Part shown: piece after piece, positions 52,956 through 61,322 of the stretch
Numbering within the stretch: the stretch's first letter is position 1
Layout: each line of letters opens with the position of its first letter
Source of the DNA: Saprospira grandis
GTDB lineage: Bacteria > Bacteroidota > Bacteroidia > Chitinophagales > Saprospiraceae
Reading direction: 5' to 3'
DNA length: 64,000 nt
Assembly: GCF_027594745.1 (NCBI RefSeq)
Contig: NZ_CP110854.1
Coordinates: forward strand, 682,001 to 746,000
Position numbers and translations under genes: made by a program
Notes under the pieces: model-generated
Told to the model about the DNA's origin: nothing
Databases searched by the model: none
The model's input: the letters and a program-made list of their open reading frames with translations, nothing else

Positions 52956-54221
52956 TTAGGCTTTAAACTTATGCCATTCGGCCTCTACCTCCTTTTGTAA
53001 ACTTTGGAGGTCTTCATGTTCCTTAAACAACTGGCGGAGTGGGTGGAACTTATGCATAGAGGGCGCAACAAATTGCTCTACATCGGCTCTTTTGATGCTC
53101 TTTTCGCTCAAAATGATGAGTCGCTCAATCACATTGCGCAGCTCTCGGATATTTCCGGTCCAATCCATTTCTTGCAAAAGGGCCAGGGCATCGGTCTCCA
53201 CCTTTTTGGCGGGGCGGCCATAATCTTGGCAGATGGCTTCTACAAAATGCTCCACCAATAAGGGAATATCTTCCTTGCGTTGGTTGAGAGAAGGGACCTG
53301 AATAATAATAACCGCCAAACGGTGGTATAAATCTTCACGGAAGCGGCCCGCATTAATTTCCTCTCGCAAATCTTTATTGGTAGCAGCCACTACTCTTACA
53401 TCTACTTTGATCTCCTTATCGCCCCCTACTCGAGTGATGCGGTTTTCTTGTAGGGCACGGAGGACCTTAGCTTGGGCCGAGAGGCTCATATCGCCAATTT
53501 CGTCTAAGAAAAGGGTGCCACCATTGGCCTGTTCAAACTTTCCGATCCGTTGTTTTACGGCAGAAGTAAAGGCGCCTTTTTCGTGGCCAAACAACTCACT
53601 TTCGATGAGCTCGGAGGGAATAGCGGCACAATTGACCTCTACAATAGGTTTATCGGAGCGATTACTTTTTTCGTGCATCCATCGGGCCACTAGCTCTTTA
53701 CCGGTTCCGTTTGGACCAGTAACCAAGACCCGGGCGTCGGTGGGAGCTACTCGGTCTATAGTTTCCTTAATGCGCTGCACGCCTTCCGACTCTCCAATAA
53801 TTTCTTGGGTCTTACTCTTTTTGATTCTTCTTTTGAGGACCTTAGTTTCGCTCACCAAAGAAGATTTATCGAGGGCATTGCGGATCGTAATGAGCAGGCG
53901 GTTGAGATCTGGGGGCTTAGAAATATAGTCAAAAGCGCCTTTTTTGACGGTCTCCACGGCGGTATCGATATCGCCATGGCCTGAGATCATAATTACGGGT
54001 AGGTCGGGTTGGAGGATTTGGACTCTTTCGAGGACCTCCATACCGTCCATTTTGGGCATTTTAATATCGCAGATGACTGCATCATAGCCGCCTTTTTTGA
54101 GTTTGGAGAGGGCGTTAATGCCATCCTTGGCCTCATCTACTTTATAGTCTTCCATTTCTAGAATATCGCGCAATACATTGCGGATACTCTCTTCATCATC
54201 AATGATTAGTATTTTCACCAT
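52956..54221 (-). CDS. NtrC-type sigma-54 response regulator lacking a clear Fis-type HTH
   Basis: 421 residues. Receiver domain 1-120 with phospho-acceptor Asp52 in VICDIKMPKMDG; AAA+ sigma-54-interaction domain about 140-380 with Walker A GPNGTGKE, the sigma-54-contacting loop GAFTSA (GAFTGA in most relatives), Walker B TLFLDEIGDMS, and GNIRELRNVIERL. After it only about 40 residues remain (EQFVAPSMHKF ... EVEAEWHKFKA), predicted as a charged helix, without the Fis-type helix-turn-helix of standard members (450-480 residues). It may activate sigma-54 holoenzyme from solution or use a partner to bind DNA. No histidine kinase is adjacent. Confidence 0.9.
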   Translation of the reverse strand: MVKILIIDDEESIRNVLRDILEMEDYKVDEAKDGINALSKLKKGGYDAVICDIKMPKMDGMEVLERVQILQPDLPVIMISGHGDIDTAVETVKKGAFDYISKPPDLNRLLITIRNALDKSSLVSETKVLKRRIKKSKTQEIIGESEGVQRIKETIDRVAPTDARVLVTGPNGTGKELVARWMHEKSNRSDKPIVEVNCAAIPSELIESELFGHEKGAFTSAVKQRIGKFEQANGGTLFLDEIGDMSLSAQAKVLRALQENRITRVGGDKEIKVDVRVVAATNKDLREEINAGRFREDLYHRLAVIIIQVPSLNQRKEDIPLLVEHFVEAICQDYGRPAKKVETDALALLQEMDWTGNIRELRNVIERLIILSEKSIKRADVEQFVAPSMHKFHPLRQLFKEHEDLQSLQKEVEAEWHKFKA

Positions 54222-54325
54222 AGGGTTTGCTCTTTTTATAGGGGCTTAAGATAAAGATTATAGGTCATTTTTAAAATTGGGCGGCTGTTTTATTGAAGAA
54301 GAGAATTGGGCGCAGGGCTTTTAAT

Positions 54326-54472
54326 TGGCCGAAGGCCAAACGGCCTAGCGATGCGGCGGGGTGGCCCGCAGGGCCAGACCGAGTTTTTGAGCGCAGCGAA
54401 AAAACGAAGGGCCGAGCAGACCTGCGAGCCCCAAAGCGTAGCGCCGCAAGGCGAAGCCGCAGCGGAGGCCCC
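54326..54472 (-). repeat. Structured intergenic element, copy 14 (terminal pair CT/AG)
   Basis: Sense strand starts GGGGCCTCC, ends CGCTAGGCC (54338) plus GGCC-ttc-GGCC. Hairpins GCGGC-ttc-GCC, TTTTT-(10 nt)-AAAAA and GGCCC-tgc-GGGCC. Closely related to copy 8. It lies between the divergent regulator and parB genes; the rest of this 358-bp gap shows nothing but a possible parB promoter. Confidence 0.85.
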
Positions 54473-54542
54473 AAAACAGCAGGCCTAGTATTCAAAAAAA
54501 AGGGAGGAGATGATTTTAGGCAAGTTCTCTAAAAAAAGCGTA

Positions 54543-54550
54543 TTTTTGAG
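54543..54550 (+). promoter_or_regulatory. Candidate -7 box of the parB operon
   Basis: TATTTTTG fits TAnnTTTG and lies about 35 bp upstream of the parB start; no TTTG at 18-20 bp spacing was found. Confidence 0.4.
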
Positions 54551-54579
54551 GCTTGAATTAGATGACATTATAACGTATC

Positions 54580-55659
54580 ATGGCAAAAAAGCTAAATAGA
54601 GGACAGGGAGTTGGGGCCCTTTTTTCGAAAATCAATCCCAATATTGAGGTGAATAAAGAGGAATTGGTTCGGGAATTATCGAACACGGTGGCGGATATTC
54701 CCTTAGATCAGATCAGTTTCAATCCGGACAATCCTCGTTTAGAGTTTGATGAGGAGGCCTTATTGCAGTTATCGGAATCGATTAAGAAGCATGGGCTCAT
54801 TCAGCCGATAACGGTAAGGCATTTGGGGGAGAATCAGTTTCAGCTCATATCTGGAGAGCGTCGGTTGCGGGCCTCTAAGCTGGCGGCTTTGGGTCAGGTG
54901 CCGGCCTATATTCGGGTGGCCAATGATGAGGCCATGTTAGAATTGGCATTGATTGAGAACATTCAGCGGCAGGACTTGAATGCGATAGAGATTGCGAGCA
55001 CCTATCAGCGGATGATGGATGAGTTAAAATTGACGGAAGAGCAATTATCTAAGCGGGTCAATAAGAAGCGGAGCACGGTGAGTAATTATGTGCGTTTGCT
55101 TCGTTTGCCGGGTCAGATTCAGAATGCCATTAAGGCGCGGCAGATATCTATGGGCCATGCGCGGGCTTTGGCTGGATTGAATGAGGAGCAGCTACAGAGT
55201 ATTTTGTTTGAGGCGACCATGGAGGAGAAATTATCGGTGCGGAAGGTAGAGCAATACAGCAAACTTTTGCAGAAGGGCAACTCATTGGACAAGGCGATCA
55301 TGGGCTTAAAGTCGGGTTTAATTGCCTTGGGTCATTTGGCGGAATTGAGTCGTTTGGAGAAATTGGACGAGCAACTTTATTTATATAAAGAGATCATTCG
55401 TTCCAACTGGTCGGTAGAAGAGACTCGTCTTTGGCTCGACAAGCAATTGGCCAAAAAGGAGGGAGAAGCAGCGCCCAAAGAGGAGAAGAAAAAAGTGTTG
55501 CCTGCGGCCTATCAGAATTTGCAAGAGCGTTTAAAATCTCAGTTGGGGGCCAAGGTGCAGCTCAAGGCCAATGAGAAGGGCAAGGGGCAGATCATCATTA
55601 ACTTTATGGACCCTGATGATTTGGAGCGAATATTAGAGCAACTCAACTATGAAGCATAA
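54580..55659 (+). CDS. parB: Chromosome-partitioning protein ParB (CTP switch)
   Basis: 359 residues. The start MAKKLNRGQGVGALF is typical. ParB/Spo0J N-terminal CTPase domain (about 35-130) with the CTP-binding motif ISGERRLRASK and ENIQRQDLNAIE; helix-turn-helix domain about 130-230 (LTEEQLSKRVNKKRSTVSNYVRLL) for parS binding; Lys/Glu-rich linker and a C-terminal dimerisation domain (about 300-359). It loads as a sliding clamp at parS to organise the origin region. parA, usually directly upstream, is not in this window; upstream is the divergent sigma-54 regulator. I noticed no parS-like sequence by eye. It overlaps the next gene by 11 bp. Confidence 0.96.
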   Translation: MAKKLNRGQGVGALFSKINPNIEVNKEELVRELSNTVADIPLDQISFNPDNPRLEFDEEALLQLSESIKKHGLIQPITVRHLGENQFQLISGERRLRASKLAALGQVPAYIRVANDEAMLELALIENIQRQDLNAIEIASTYQRMMDELKLTEEQLSKRVNKKRSTVSNYVRLLRLPGQIQNAIKARQISMGHARALAGLNEEQLQSILFEATMEEKLSVRKVEQYSKLLQKGNSLDKAIMGLKSGLIALGHLAELSRLEKLDEQLYLYKEIIRSNWSVEETRLWLDKQLAKKEGEAAPKEEKKKVLPAAYQNLQERLKSQLGAKVQLKANEKGKGQIIINFMDPDDLERILEQLNYEA

Positions 55660-56260
55660 TATTTTATTTGCTTTTCTACTGCTATTGTCCTGTCCTTTAT
55701 GGGGGCAGGACAGTTTGCGTTTGGTCCCAGAGGATGGGCCAAGGGCGAAGGCAAAAGCGAGGCAACTGGACCCACAGAAAGCCTGGCGTTGGGCTTTACT
55801 ACCGGGAGGCGGACAAATTTATAACCGTCGGTATTGGAAACTGCCTATTGTTTATGGGGGCATAGGGACCTTAGTGTATCTATCTATAGATAATCGCCAA
55901 AAATATCAGTGTTATCGGCAGTCCTATTTAGCGGTGGTAGACAGTGATCCGAATACGGTAAATACTTGTGATCCAAATTTGACCGATGCTCAATTAAAAA
56001 TCTTGCGGGATGCATATCGTCAGCAGTACGAATATTCTGTAGCGGGATTGATAGGGTTTTATGGGCTAACGATACTAGATGCTTTTGTAGACGCTCACTT
56101 AAGTAGTTTTGATGTGAGTGACGACCTTAGTTTGCATTGGAATATTGGCGGGCGGCCGCATTATCAGGCTTTTTCGGGGCAGATGGGATATCATCCGGAG
56201 TTACGGCTTCAGTTACGTCCTCGGCGAGAGCAAAAAAAGCGGCCCATTCCTCATTTCTGA
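55649..56260 (+). CDS. DUF5683 membrane-associated protein
   Basis: 203 residues. Signal peptide or N-terminal anchor (MKHNILFAFLLLLSCPLWGQD), then KAWRWALLPGGGQIYNRRYWKLPIVYGGIGTLVYL in family form (ALLPGGGQIYNRRYWK), a hydrophobic segment near 75-95 and another near 140-155 (AGLIGFYGLTILDAFVDAHL). This matches DUF5683, which in many Bacteroidota follows parB in an operon with dapB and lepB. The role is unknown. It overlaps the parB 3' end by 11 bp, so translation is probably coupled. dapB and lepB do not follow here. Confidence 0.87.
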   Translation: MKHNILFAFLLLLSCPLWGQDSLRLVPEDGPRAKAKARQLDPQKAWRWALLPGGGQIYNRRYWKLPIVYGGIGTLVYLSIDNRQKYQCYRQSYLAVVDSDPNTVNTCDPNLTDAQLKILRDAYRQQYEYSVAGLIGFYGLTILDAFVDAHLSSFDVSDDLSLHWNIGGRPHYQAFSGQMGYHPELRLQLRPRREQKKRPIPHF

Positions 56261-56273
56261 TTATTGGTCATTT

Positions 56274-56900
56274 ATGCACAAGCGGCTCTTTTTTATTTTT
56301 TTCTATTGTTTTCTTTCGCCTTTATCGGCTCAAAACTGGGGTTGGAGTAGTTATTTGGACCTCAACATTTACCAGAACTATCAGCAAGCGCAACTTTTGG
56401 GGCAAGAGGGGGCTTCGGCTGGGCAGTGGCTCAACCTCTTGCCTGCGGTAGGTTTGGGAGTATATCGGCGGGGGCATCATGGGCAGAGCTATCAGTTATT
56501 ATTGGCTACAGAGTACCAGCCCTTTGCGATGAACAGCCAGGATTATGGGGGGTTGGGGAGTCTTTCTTTTCCTCTTTTATTTCGGGCCCAGCATCGGTTT
56601 AGCAAAAAAGAAATCGGGATGGGGGGCTTTATGAGTTTGGGTGCGGGGATACAATGGAGTCGGATTCATTTGTATGATCGGCCAGAAAGCCTGCGGCAAT
56701 TGCCCAACCCTTATTTTTACAGCTGGGTAGTAGAGCTAGCTTTTGGTTTGGAGCAATTGGTCCAATTTGAGGCTACGCAAAAGCGGCGTTTTGCCTTCTT
56801 TTTTCGCTTTGGCAGTTCAGAATTGGGGGCCGAAACCCTAAACTTTGGTTTGCGTTTGGGCTTTGACAAGCCTTTTTCGGCTCCTTTTCGGCAATTTTAG
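56274..56900 (+). CDS. Exported barrel-like protein, unknown function
   Basis: 208 residues from ATG 56274. An earlier in-frame ATG (56118) adds 52 residues that overlap the DUF5683 gene and destroy the signal peptide, so it is not used. The signal peptide is MHKRLFFIFFYCFLSPLSAQ. The mature chain has alternating hydrophobic and aromatic residues with Gly-rich turns (LLPAVGLGVYRRG, GMGGFMSLGAGIQW, FGLRLGFDKPF) and ends with an aromatic residue, like small outer-membrane beta-barrels. No family recognised. It is 13 bp downstream of the DUF5683 gene, third gene of the parB unit. Confidence 0.75.
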   Translation: MHKRLFFIFFYCFLSPLSAQNWGWSSYLDLNIYQNYQQAQLLGQEGASAGQWLNLLPAVGLGVYRRGHHGQSYQLLLATEYQPFAMNSQDYGGLGSLSFPLLFRAQHRFSKKEIGMGGFMSLGAGIQWSRIHLYDRPESLRQLPNPYFYSWVVELAFGLEQLVQFEATQKRRFAFFFRFGSSELGAETLNFGLRLGFDKPFSAPFRQF

Positions 56901-56903
56901 GAC

Positions 56904-56932
56904 AAAAAAAGGGAGCAGCTTTCGCTGCTCCC
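56904..56932 (-). terminator. Intrinsic terminator of the 56959 coiled-coil gene
   Basis: Minus strand GGGAGCAGC-gaaa-GCTGCTCCC followed by seven T, 26 bp after the stop; also faces the convergent parB unit. Confidence 0.88.
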
Positions 56933-56958
56933 ATTCACATTCCAATTAAAAAAATAGT

Positions 56959-58029
56959 CTACTTCCCTTTGCCCATATTTTTGGCTTGTTCCATAGCGAT
57001 TTCGCGCATGGCCTTAAAGGAGTCGGCAGAAGAAGAATTTTCCAAAGCTTTGACGGCCAACTGTTGAGCTTGGCGTTGTGTATCCTCTAGTTGGGCATAC
57101 AGCTTATGAATTTGGTCCTTTTGTTTATCCAAAGTACTATTCAAGTCATCAATAATATGTTGTAGCGCGTTGAGTTCGCCTTCTTGCTCGGTTTTGAGCA
57201 TTTTCATTTTGACCTTATGGTCTCTTTCGACGATTCCCTTGGCTTCGGCTTCGGCTTTTTTGACCTCTTTGCGGAGTTTTTCTTCTAGCTCTTCAAAATC
57301 GGCCTTGTATTTTGCCCGTTCCTCTTCTTGTTCCTTTACTGATTTTTCTTCAGCGGCCCAAGCTTCTTCTTTTTGTTCCTGAATCGTTTGCAATTCGAGT
57401 TCAAGCTGATTGGATTTCTGCTTATAGTTATCGTCCTCGATTTTGCGTTCTTGCTTCAGTTGGTAGTCGTACTGTTCTTTATCGCGGCTACGTTCTTGTT
57501 CGGCCTCGCGTTGCATTTCGGCAATTTCTTCCGATTTGAGTTCTTGTTCTTTATCCCAGCTTCTTTGCTGTTCTTCTAGCTGCTCTTTATAGGCTTTTTC
57601 TTTGGCCTCAAATTCCTCTTCAAACTGCTTTTGGCTTGCTAGATATTCCTCAATAATTTTGAGCATGCTATCGGCATCCACCTCAATATCATAGAGTTTT
57701 TGGATCTCTTGGCCTTCTTCTTCCAGTTTGGTTTGAAGATTTTGGAGTTTTTCGGCTTCAATAGCTTGCAGGGCAGAATTATCGCTAAAAGCGGGAGCAA
57801 TGCCTTGTTCTACAGCTTTGAGCGTAGCAATAATCCCTTCCAAGTTTTTGAGCTCAGCCGTTTTATAGACCACTTTTTCTTGGATCACGGTTTTTGTGCT
57901 GCTCGTTGTGCTTGGAGCGGGAGCTTTCTCTTTATTTTTGAGTTGTTTTTCCAAATCCTTGACCTTAGCCAAAGCCTCTTTATAGGCATTCATGATTTGG
58001 TTTTTGGTATTGCGCATGGATACGGCCAT
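56959..58029 (-). CDS. Long coiled-coil protein, paralogue of the 58220 product
   Basis: 356 residues, no signal peptide or membrane helix, highly charged. Short N-terminal coiled segment (about 10-35), a Ser/Thr/Pro linker (about 38-50), a mixed region to about 125, then nearly continuous coiled coil from about 130 to 335, rich in Glu/Lys/Gln with very few prolines. The C-terminal LDKQKDQIHKLYAQLED...AVKALENS aligns with the neighbouring gene's LENQKSEIEKLKAELKE...SIKALENK, and the two proteins align through most of their length. Probably a cytoplasmic filament or scaffold protein; the exact role is unknown. 190 bp separates it from 58220. Strong terminator downstream. Confidence 0.85.
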   Translation of the reverse strand: MAVSMRNTKNQIMNAYKEALAKVKDLEKQLKNKEKAPAPSTTSSTKTVIQEKVVYKTAELKNLEGIIATLKAVEQGIAPAFSDNSALQAIEAEKLQNLQTKLEEEGQEIQKLYDIEVDADSMLKIIEEYLASQKQFEEEFEAKEKAYKEQLEEQQRSWDKEQELKSEEIAEMQREAEQERSRDKEQYDYQLKQERKIEDDNYKQKSNQLELELQTIQEQKEEAWAAEEKSVKEQEEERAKYKADFEELEEKLRKEVKKAEAEAKGIVERDHKVKMKMLKTEQEGELNALQHIIDDLNSTLDKQKDQIHKLYAQLEDTQRQAQQLAVKALENSSSADSFKAMREIAMEQAKNMGKGK

Positions 58030-58219
58030 GATATATATAATTTAGAGTTGAAGACAAAAAGAAGATACAAAAGATAAAAGAAGAGATTTTAACTCCCCAA
58101 GCTCACAAAGAAAACAGAATCATCTGGCTAATGGAGTAAAATAGCGGCTGGCGCTGCACTCCCTTTGGGTTTGGGAGCTGGGGCGTTAAAAAATCCCTCT
58201 ACATTTTTGGCCTAACTAT
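58030..58219 (-). other. Intergenic stretch between the two coiled-coil genes
   Basis: Contains A-rich sequence and TATCTTTTG, one base short of a TAnnTTTG box, upstream of the 56959 gene. No hairpin terminator was recognised, so read-through from 58220 is possible. Confidence 0.35.
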
Positions 58220-59197
58220 TTAGGAGGCCTGTTTATTTTCTAGTGCTTTAATAGAAAGCGCCTGCATCTGAGCCACGGCTTCTTTGAGCTCGGCCTTGAG
58301 TTTTTCGATTTCAGATTTTTGGTTTTCTAAGCGGTTAGACAAACTCTCAATTTGGAGCTCGGCAATTTTGCGCTTGCTTTCCATTTCCTTTTCATAAAGT
58401 TCTTGGGCCTCTTTGGCATCTCGGTTGGCCTCTTTAAAGGATTTGTCTTTGGCTTTTTTGACCTCTTCTTCTAGTTCGGCCTCAAAACCATCCACTTTTT
58501 CTTTATGCTCCTTAAATTCTTCGGCTTTTTCTTCTAGCCATTTTAGGCGCTGACTCCAGTCTTTCTGCTTTTCTCTTTCTTCTTCATCTAGTTTGCGCAA
58601 AAGCTGCGTTTTTCGCATCTCAAAGGCATCTTTTTCTCGCAAGTAGCGGCGTTCGAGCTGATAGCGATACTCTTCCAATTCTTGCTCTCGCATTTTTTCC
58701 AATTGGGCCTTATTTTCCGCCTGCTCTTCCTGGAAATCGGCAATTTCTTGCTCCCAATCTGCTCTTTGCTCCTGCATTTCTTCCTGCAAAGCATCTAGGG
58801 CCTCCTGATGCTTTTCTTCCAACTCTTCGGCTCTTTGCTTTTGCTCCTGCTGAAGGATGAAAAGCGCATTGGCCGCAATTTTTGTTTGATAGCGGGCTTC
58901 TAGGTTTTTTTCTTGTACCTTGAGGGCCGTCCGCATTTTTTCTAGCTGCTCGACTTCAGCCAATACTCGCTCCCGAAGCGTTTCGGTGGTGCTCGCTACC
59001 TCCCATTGTAGGTCTGCAATTTTTTTGATGATCCCTTGAGGGCTGAGGCCTTCAGTTTCTTCCAAAAGGGCGGCTTCTCTTTCCAAACGAGCCGATTCTT
59101 CTTTGGTCAGAATCGCTTTTTGTTGGATTTCATACTGGGCCAATAACTGCTTAAAGGCCTTTTGGACTTCTTCTTTGGACTTCAAAGATTTGCTCAT
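58220..59197 (-). CDS. Long coiled-coil protein, paralogue of the 56959 product
   Basis: 325 residues from ATG 59197 (MSKSLKSKEEVQKAF); the open frame extends 22 codons upstream without support. Soluble, no signal peptide. After about 70 N-terminal residues with a helical-bundle look (GLSPQGIIKKIADLQWEVAST) the chain is a near-continuous coiled coil from about 80 to 315, including YRYQLERRYLREKDAFE (paralogue: YDYQLKQERKIEDDN) and the shared KALEN C-terminus. It probably forms hetero- or homo-oligomers with the neighbour. Saprospira cells are known for cytoplasmic fibrils and rhapidosomes, so a structural role is worth testing. That link is speculation from organism and fold only. Confidence 0.85.
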   Translation of the reverse strand: MSKSLKSKEEVQKAFKQLLAQYEIQQKAILTKEESARLEREAALLEETEGLSPQGIIKKIADLQWEVASTTETLRERVLAEVEQLEKMRTALKVQEKNLEARYQTKIAANALFILQQEQKQRAEELEEKHQEALDALQEEMQEQRADWEQEIADFQEEQAENKAQLEKMREQELEEYRYQLERRYLREKDAFEMRKTQLLRKLDEEEREKQKDWSQRLKWLEEKAEEFKEHKEKVDGFEAELEEEVKKAKDKSFKEANRDAKEAQELYEKEMESKRKIAELQIESLSNRLENQKSEIEKLKAELKEAVAQMQALSIKALENKQAS

Positions 59198-59347
59198 GCG
59201 TAATGTTTTGTAGAAGGATGATGAATGTGAACTAGATTGCAATCTCTGTTTGATTAAATACACTCTCTTTTACGCAGCTGAATCCATTTGGTTACAGAAT
59301 TGACGCAAAAAATTTAAATTTTCTCAGAATTTAATCAAAATAATTAA

Positions 59348-61201
59348 ATGCTTGCCGCTAAATGGGCTAACTCTCAGCTGTTTATCGCCTTTACGGCCCT
59401 TTTTACCACTATTTGGGGCTATCAGTTTGGACTTTGGGACCATCAGGAGCACCTTAGTTTGCTCTTTCGTCAGCTAAATCCCGACTTCCTCCCCTCCGAT
59501 GCCTTTATCAATGCCAATGATTCGGGCTTTAATCCCAGAATCTATAGTAACTATTTAACTATTTTGCTGACAAAGCTTGTTGGCCTGCCTTTGGCCTTTT
59601 TTCTGCTTTGTTTTCTTTGCAATTGGGCCATCGGCCGAGCCGCCCAACAACTGGGGGACTTGCTGTTTAAAAATGAGCTTTCGGCCAATTTAGCCGCCCT
59701 CTTTTGCCTCTCTATTCCGACCTTAGGCCTAGGCTCTGTCTCCGAAATCCATGCGGTTTATCTCACCCCCAATAGTATGGCTTTTGCCCTGGTTTTGCTG
59801 GCACTTCCCCAACTCTGGCAACAAAAGTTTGTGCAGGCGGGCCTCTTTTTGGCCCTAGCTACCCTTATTCATCCTTTGGTGGGACCAGAATCGACGCTTT
59901 TGCTGGGCGGCCTCTATGCCCTCAGCCTGCCTTTTCGCCCCCGCCTTAACCGCAAGCAATGGAAAGCTTTAGCCTTGGGCGCTGGACTTTTTGGCTTGGC
60001 CGCCGCCCTGAGCCTTGGCCCCTACTTCCTTTCGGCCCAAGAACATATTAGCCAAGAAGAGTTCTATAATATATATGTGCACTTTAGAGCCCCCCACCAT
60101 ATTCTCCCTAGCCAGTTTTTGCTCCAAGAAGAGCCTAAAAACAGCTATTATTTGATCGGCTATTTGGCCTTGCTTTATTTGCCCAAAGGCCTGCTAAAGC
60201 TCCAAAAAATAGATCGCTTTTTTGTTTTGGGCCTGATCCTTAGCCTGCTGGCGCTGGCCTATATCGGCTATTATTTTGTAGAAGTCCAGCCCAGCAAATT
60301 GATGGCCACCGCCCAAGTTTATCGCATTCTCTACCTGGGCAAGTTTTTCTTTCTTTTGGGCTTGGCTGGAACCATTGGCCAAGTTCGACAAGGCAAACAA
60401 CTCGAGCAAGTTTATGCCTGGGCCTTTTTGCTCAATAGTTTTTGTTGGACCAATGGGCTGCGCATCGCTTTGCTCTTTCTGCTCGCTCGCCTACGCAACC
60501 GCTTTTTCCCGCATTGGCGCTGGACCCTCGCCCTAGAGTTGCCCCTTTTGCTGGCCCTTACAGCTTATGGACTCTGGCAAACTTACCTAACCCTAGACTT
60601 TTCTGCCGAGGCTTATCTTTGGCTGATTTTTATACTTTTTGGTCCTATTTTCTACAGTCTGGCCCCAAAGAAAAAATGGCCCAGTTATCTATTTGCGGCC
60701 GCTAGCCTGAGCTTCCTTTTATTTTGGTCGCAAACTCCCCGAACCCCAGACATGTCGCCCCTACAGCAAGATATGAGCCGCCTGTATAGCCTGAGCGACC
60801 AAGCTTATTTTCAGCCAGCGCTCTATGAGGTTAGTCAATATATTAAGAAAGAAACGCCAAAAGATAGCCGCTTTTTGGTGCCCCCTATGCAGGCCGAAAT
60901 CCGCTATTTGGGCCAGCGGGCTTTGGTGGTCGATTTTAAGGCGTTTCCTTTTAGCGGCCAAACAATGAAGGCCTGGCAAGAACGCATTTTTGAGGTGTAT
61001 GGCTGGACCGATCAGCGGGGATTTGGAGCAGTCAATCAGGTTTTTGAGCCTTATTGGAAAACACGGCCCGATAGTATGCTCTTGCAACTGGGCAAAAAGT
61101 ATGAGGCCCAATATGCCCTGCTTTATGCCGAAACAGAGACGCAGTTGCCAGTGGTCTTTAAGAATCAAGGTTTTCAGTTGGTTTTCTTGAAGGAGGATTA
61201 G
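59348..61201 (+). CDS. Polytopic membrane protein (DUF6798 / GT-C-like)
   Basis: 617 residues with about 11-13 membrane helices in the first 480 residues and a soluble C-terminal domain (about 485-617). The N-terminal loop (HQEHLSLLFRQLNPDFLPSDAF) is followed by a first-loop Asp (ANDSGFNPR) as in GT-C glycosyltransferase-like or DUF6798 proteins. The C-terminal part has FLVPPMQAEIRYLGQRALVVDFKAFPFSG in family form (AEIRYLGQRALVVDFKAFPF), often seen in these proteins. It may transfer a lipid-linked sugar, but no catalytic residues are certain. The stop TAG shares its G with the first base of element 15. Confidence 0.8.
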   Translation: MLAAKWANSQLFIAFTALFTTIWGYQFGLWDHQEHLSLLFRQLNPDFLPSDAFINANDSGFNPRIYSNYLTILLTKLVGLPLAFFLLCFLCNWAIGRAAQQLGDLLFKNELSANLAALFCLSIPTLGLGSVSEIHAVYLTPNSMAFALVLLALPQLWQQKFVQAGLFLALATLIHPLVGPESTLLLGGLYALSLPFRPRLNRKQWKALALGAGLFGLAAALSLGPYFLSAQEHISQEEFYNIYVHFRAPHHILPSQFLLQEEPKNSYYLIGYLALLYLPKGLLKLQKIDRFFVLGLILSLLALAYIGYYFVEVQPSKLMATAQVYRILYLGKFFFLLGLAGTIGQVRQGKQLEQVYAWAFLLNSFCWTNGLRIALLFLLARLRNRFFPHWRWTLALELPLLLALTAYGLWQTYLTLDFSAEAYLWLIFILFGPIFYSLAPKKKWPSYLFAAASLSFLLFWSQTPRTPDMSPLQQDMSRLYSLSDQAYFQPALYEVSQYIKKETPKDSRFLVPPMQAEIRYLGQRALVVDFKAFPFSGQTMKAWQERIFEVYGWTDQRGFGAVNQVFEPYWKTRPDSMLLQLGKKYEAQYALLYAETETQLPVVFKNQGFQLVFLKED

Positions 61202-61322
61202 GGGCTGCCCCTCCGCTTCGCTGCGGGTCGGGCTGTCTCGCAGCTCGCTGTTCGCTCGGCCCTGCGCCGCCTGCGGCGGCTGGCTCTGGCCCTTCGGGCC
61301 ACTGCTGCCCATCCCTCAGCCA
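61201..61322 (+). repeat. Structured intergenic element, copy 15 (terminal pair TG/CA)
   Basis: GGGGCTGCCCC begins on the last base of the upstream stop codon; ends CCATCCCTCAGCC. Hairpins CCGC-(6 nt)-GCGG, GCCGCC-tgc-GGCGGC and GGCCC-ttc-GGGCC. Confidence 0.87.

Noticed and set aside
56118..56273. 52-codon extension of the barrel-like protein
   Set aside because: It overlaps the DUF5683 gene and removes the signal peptide.
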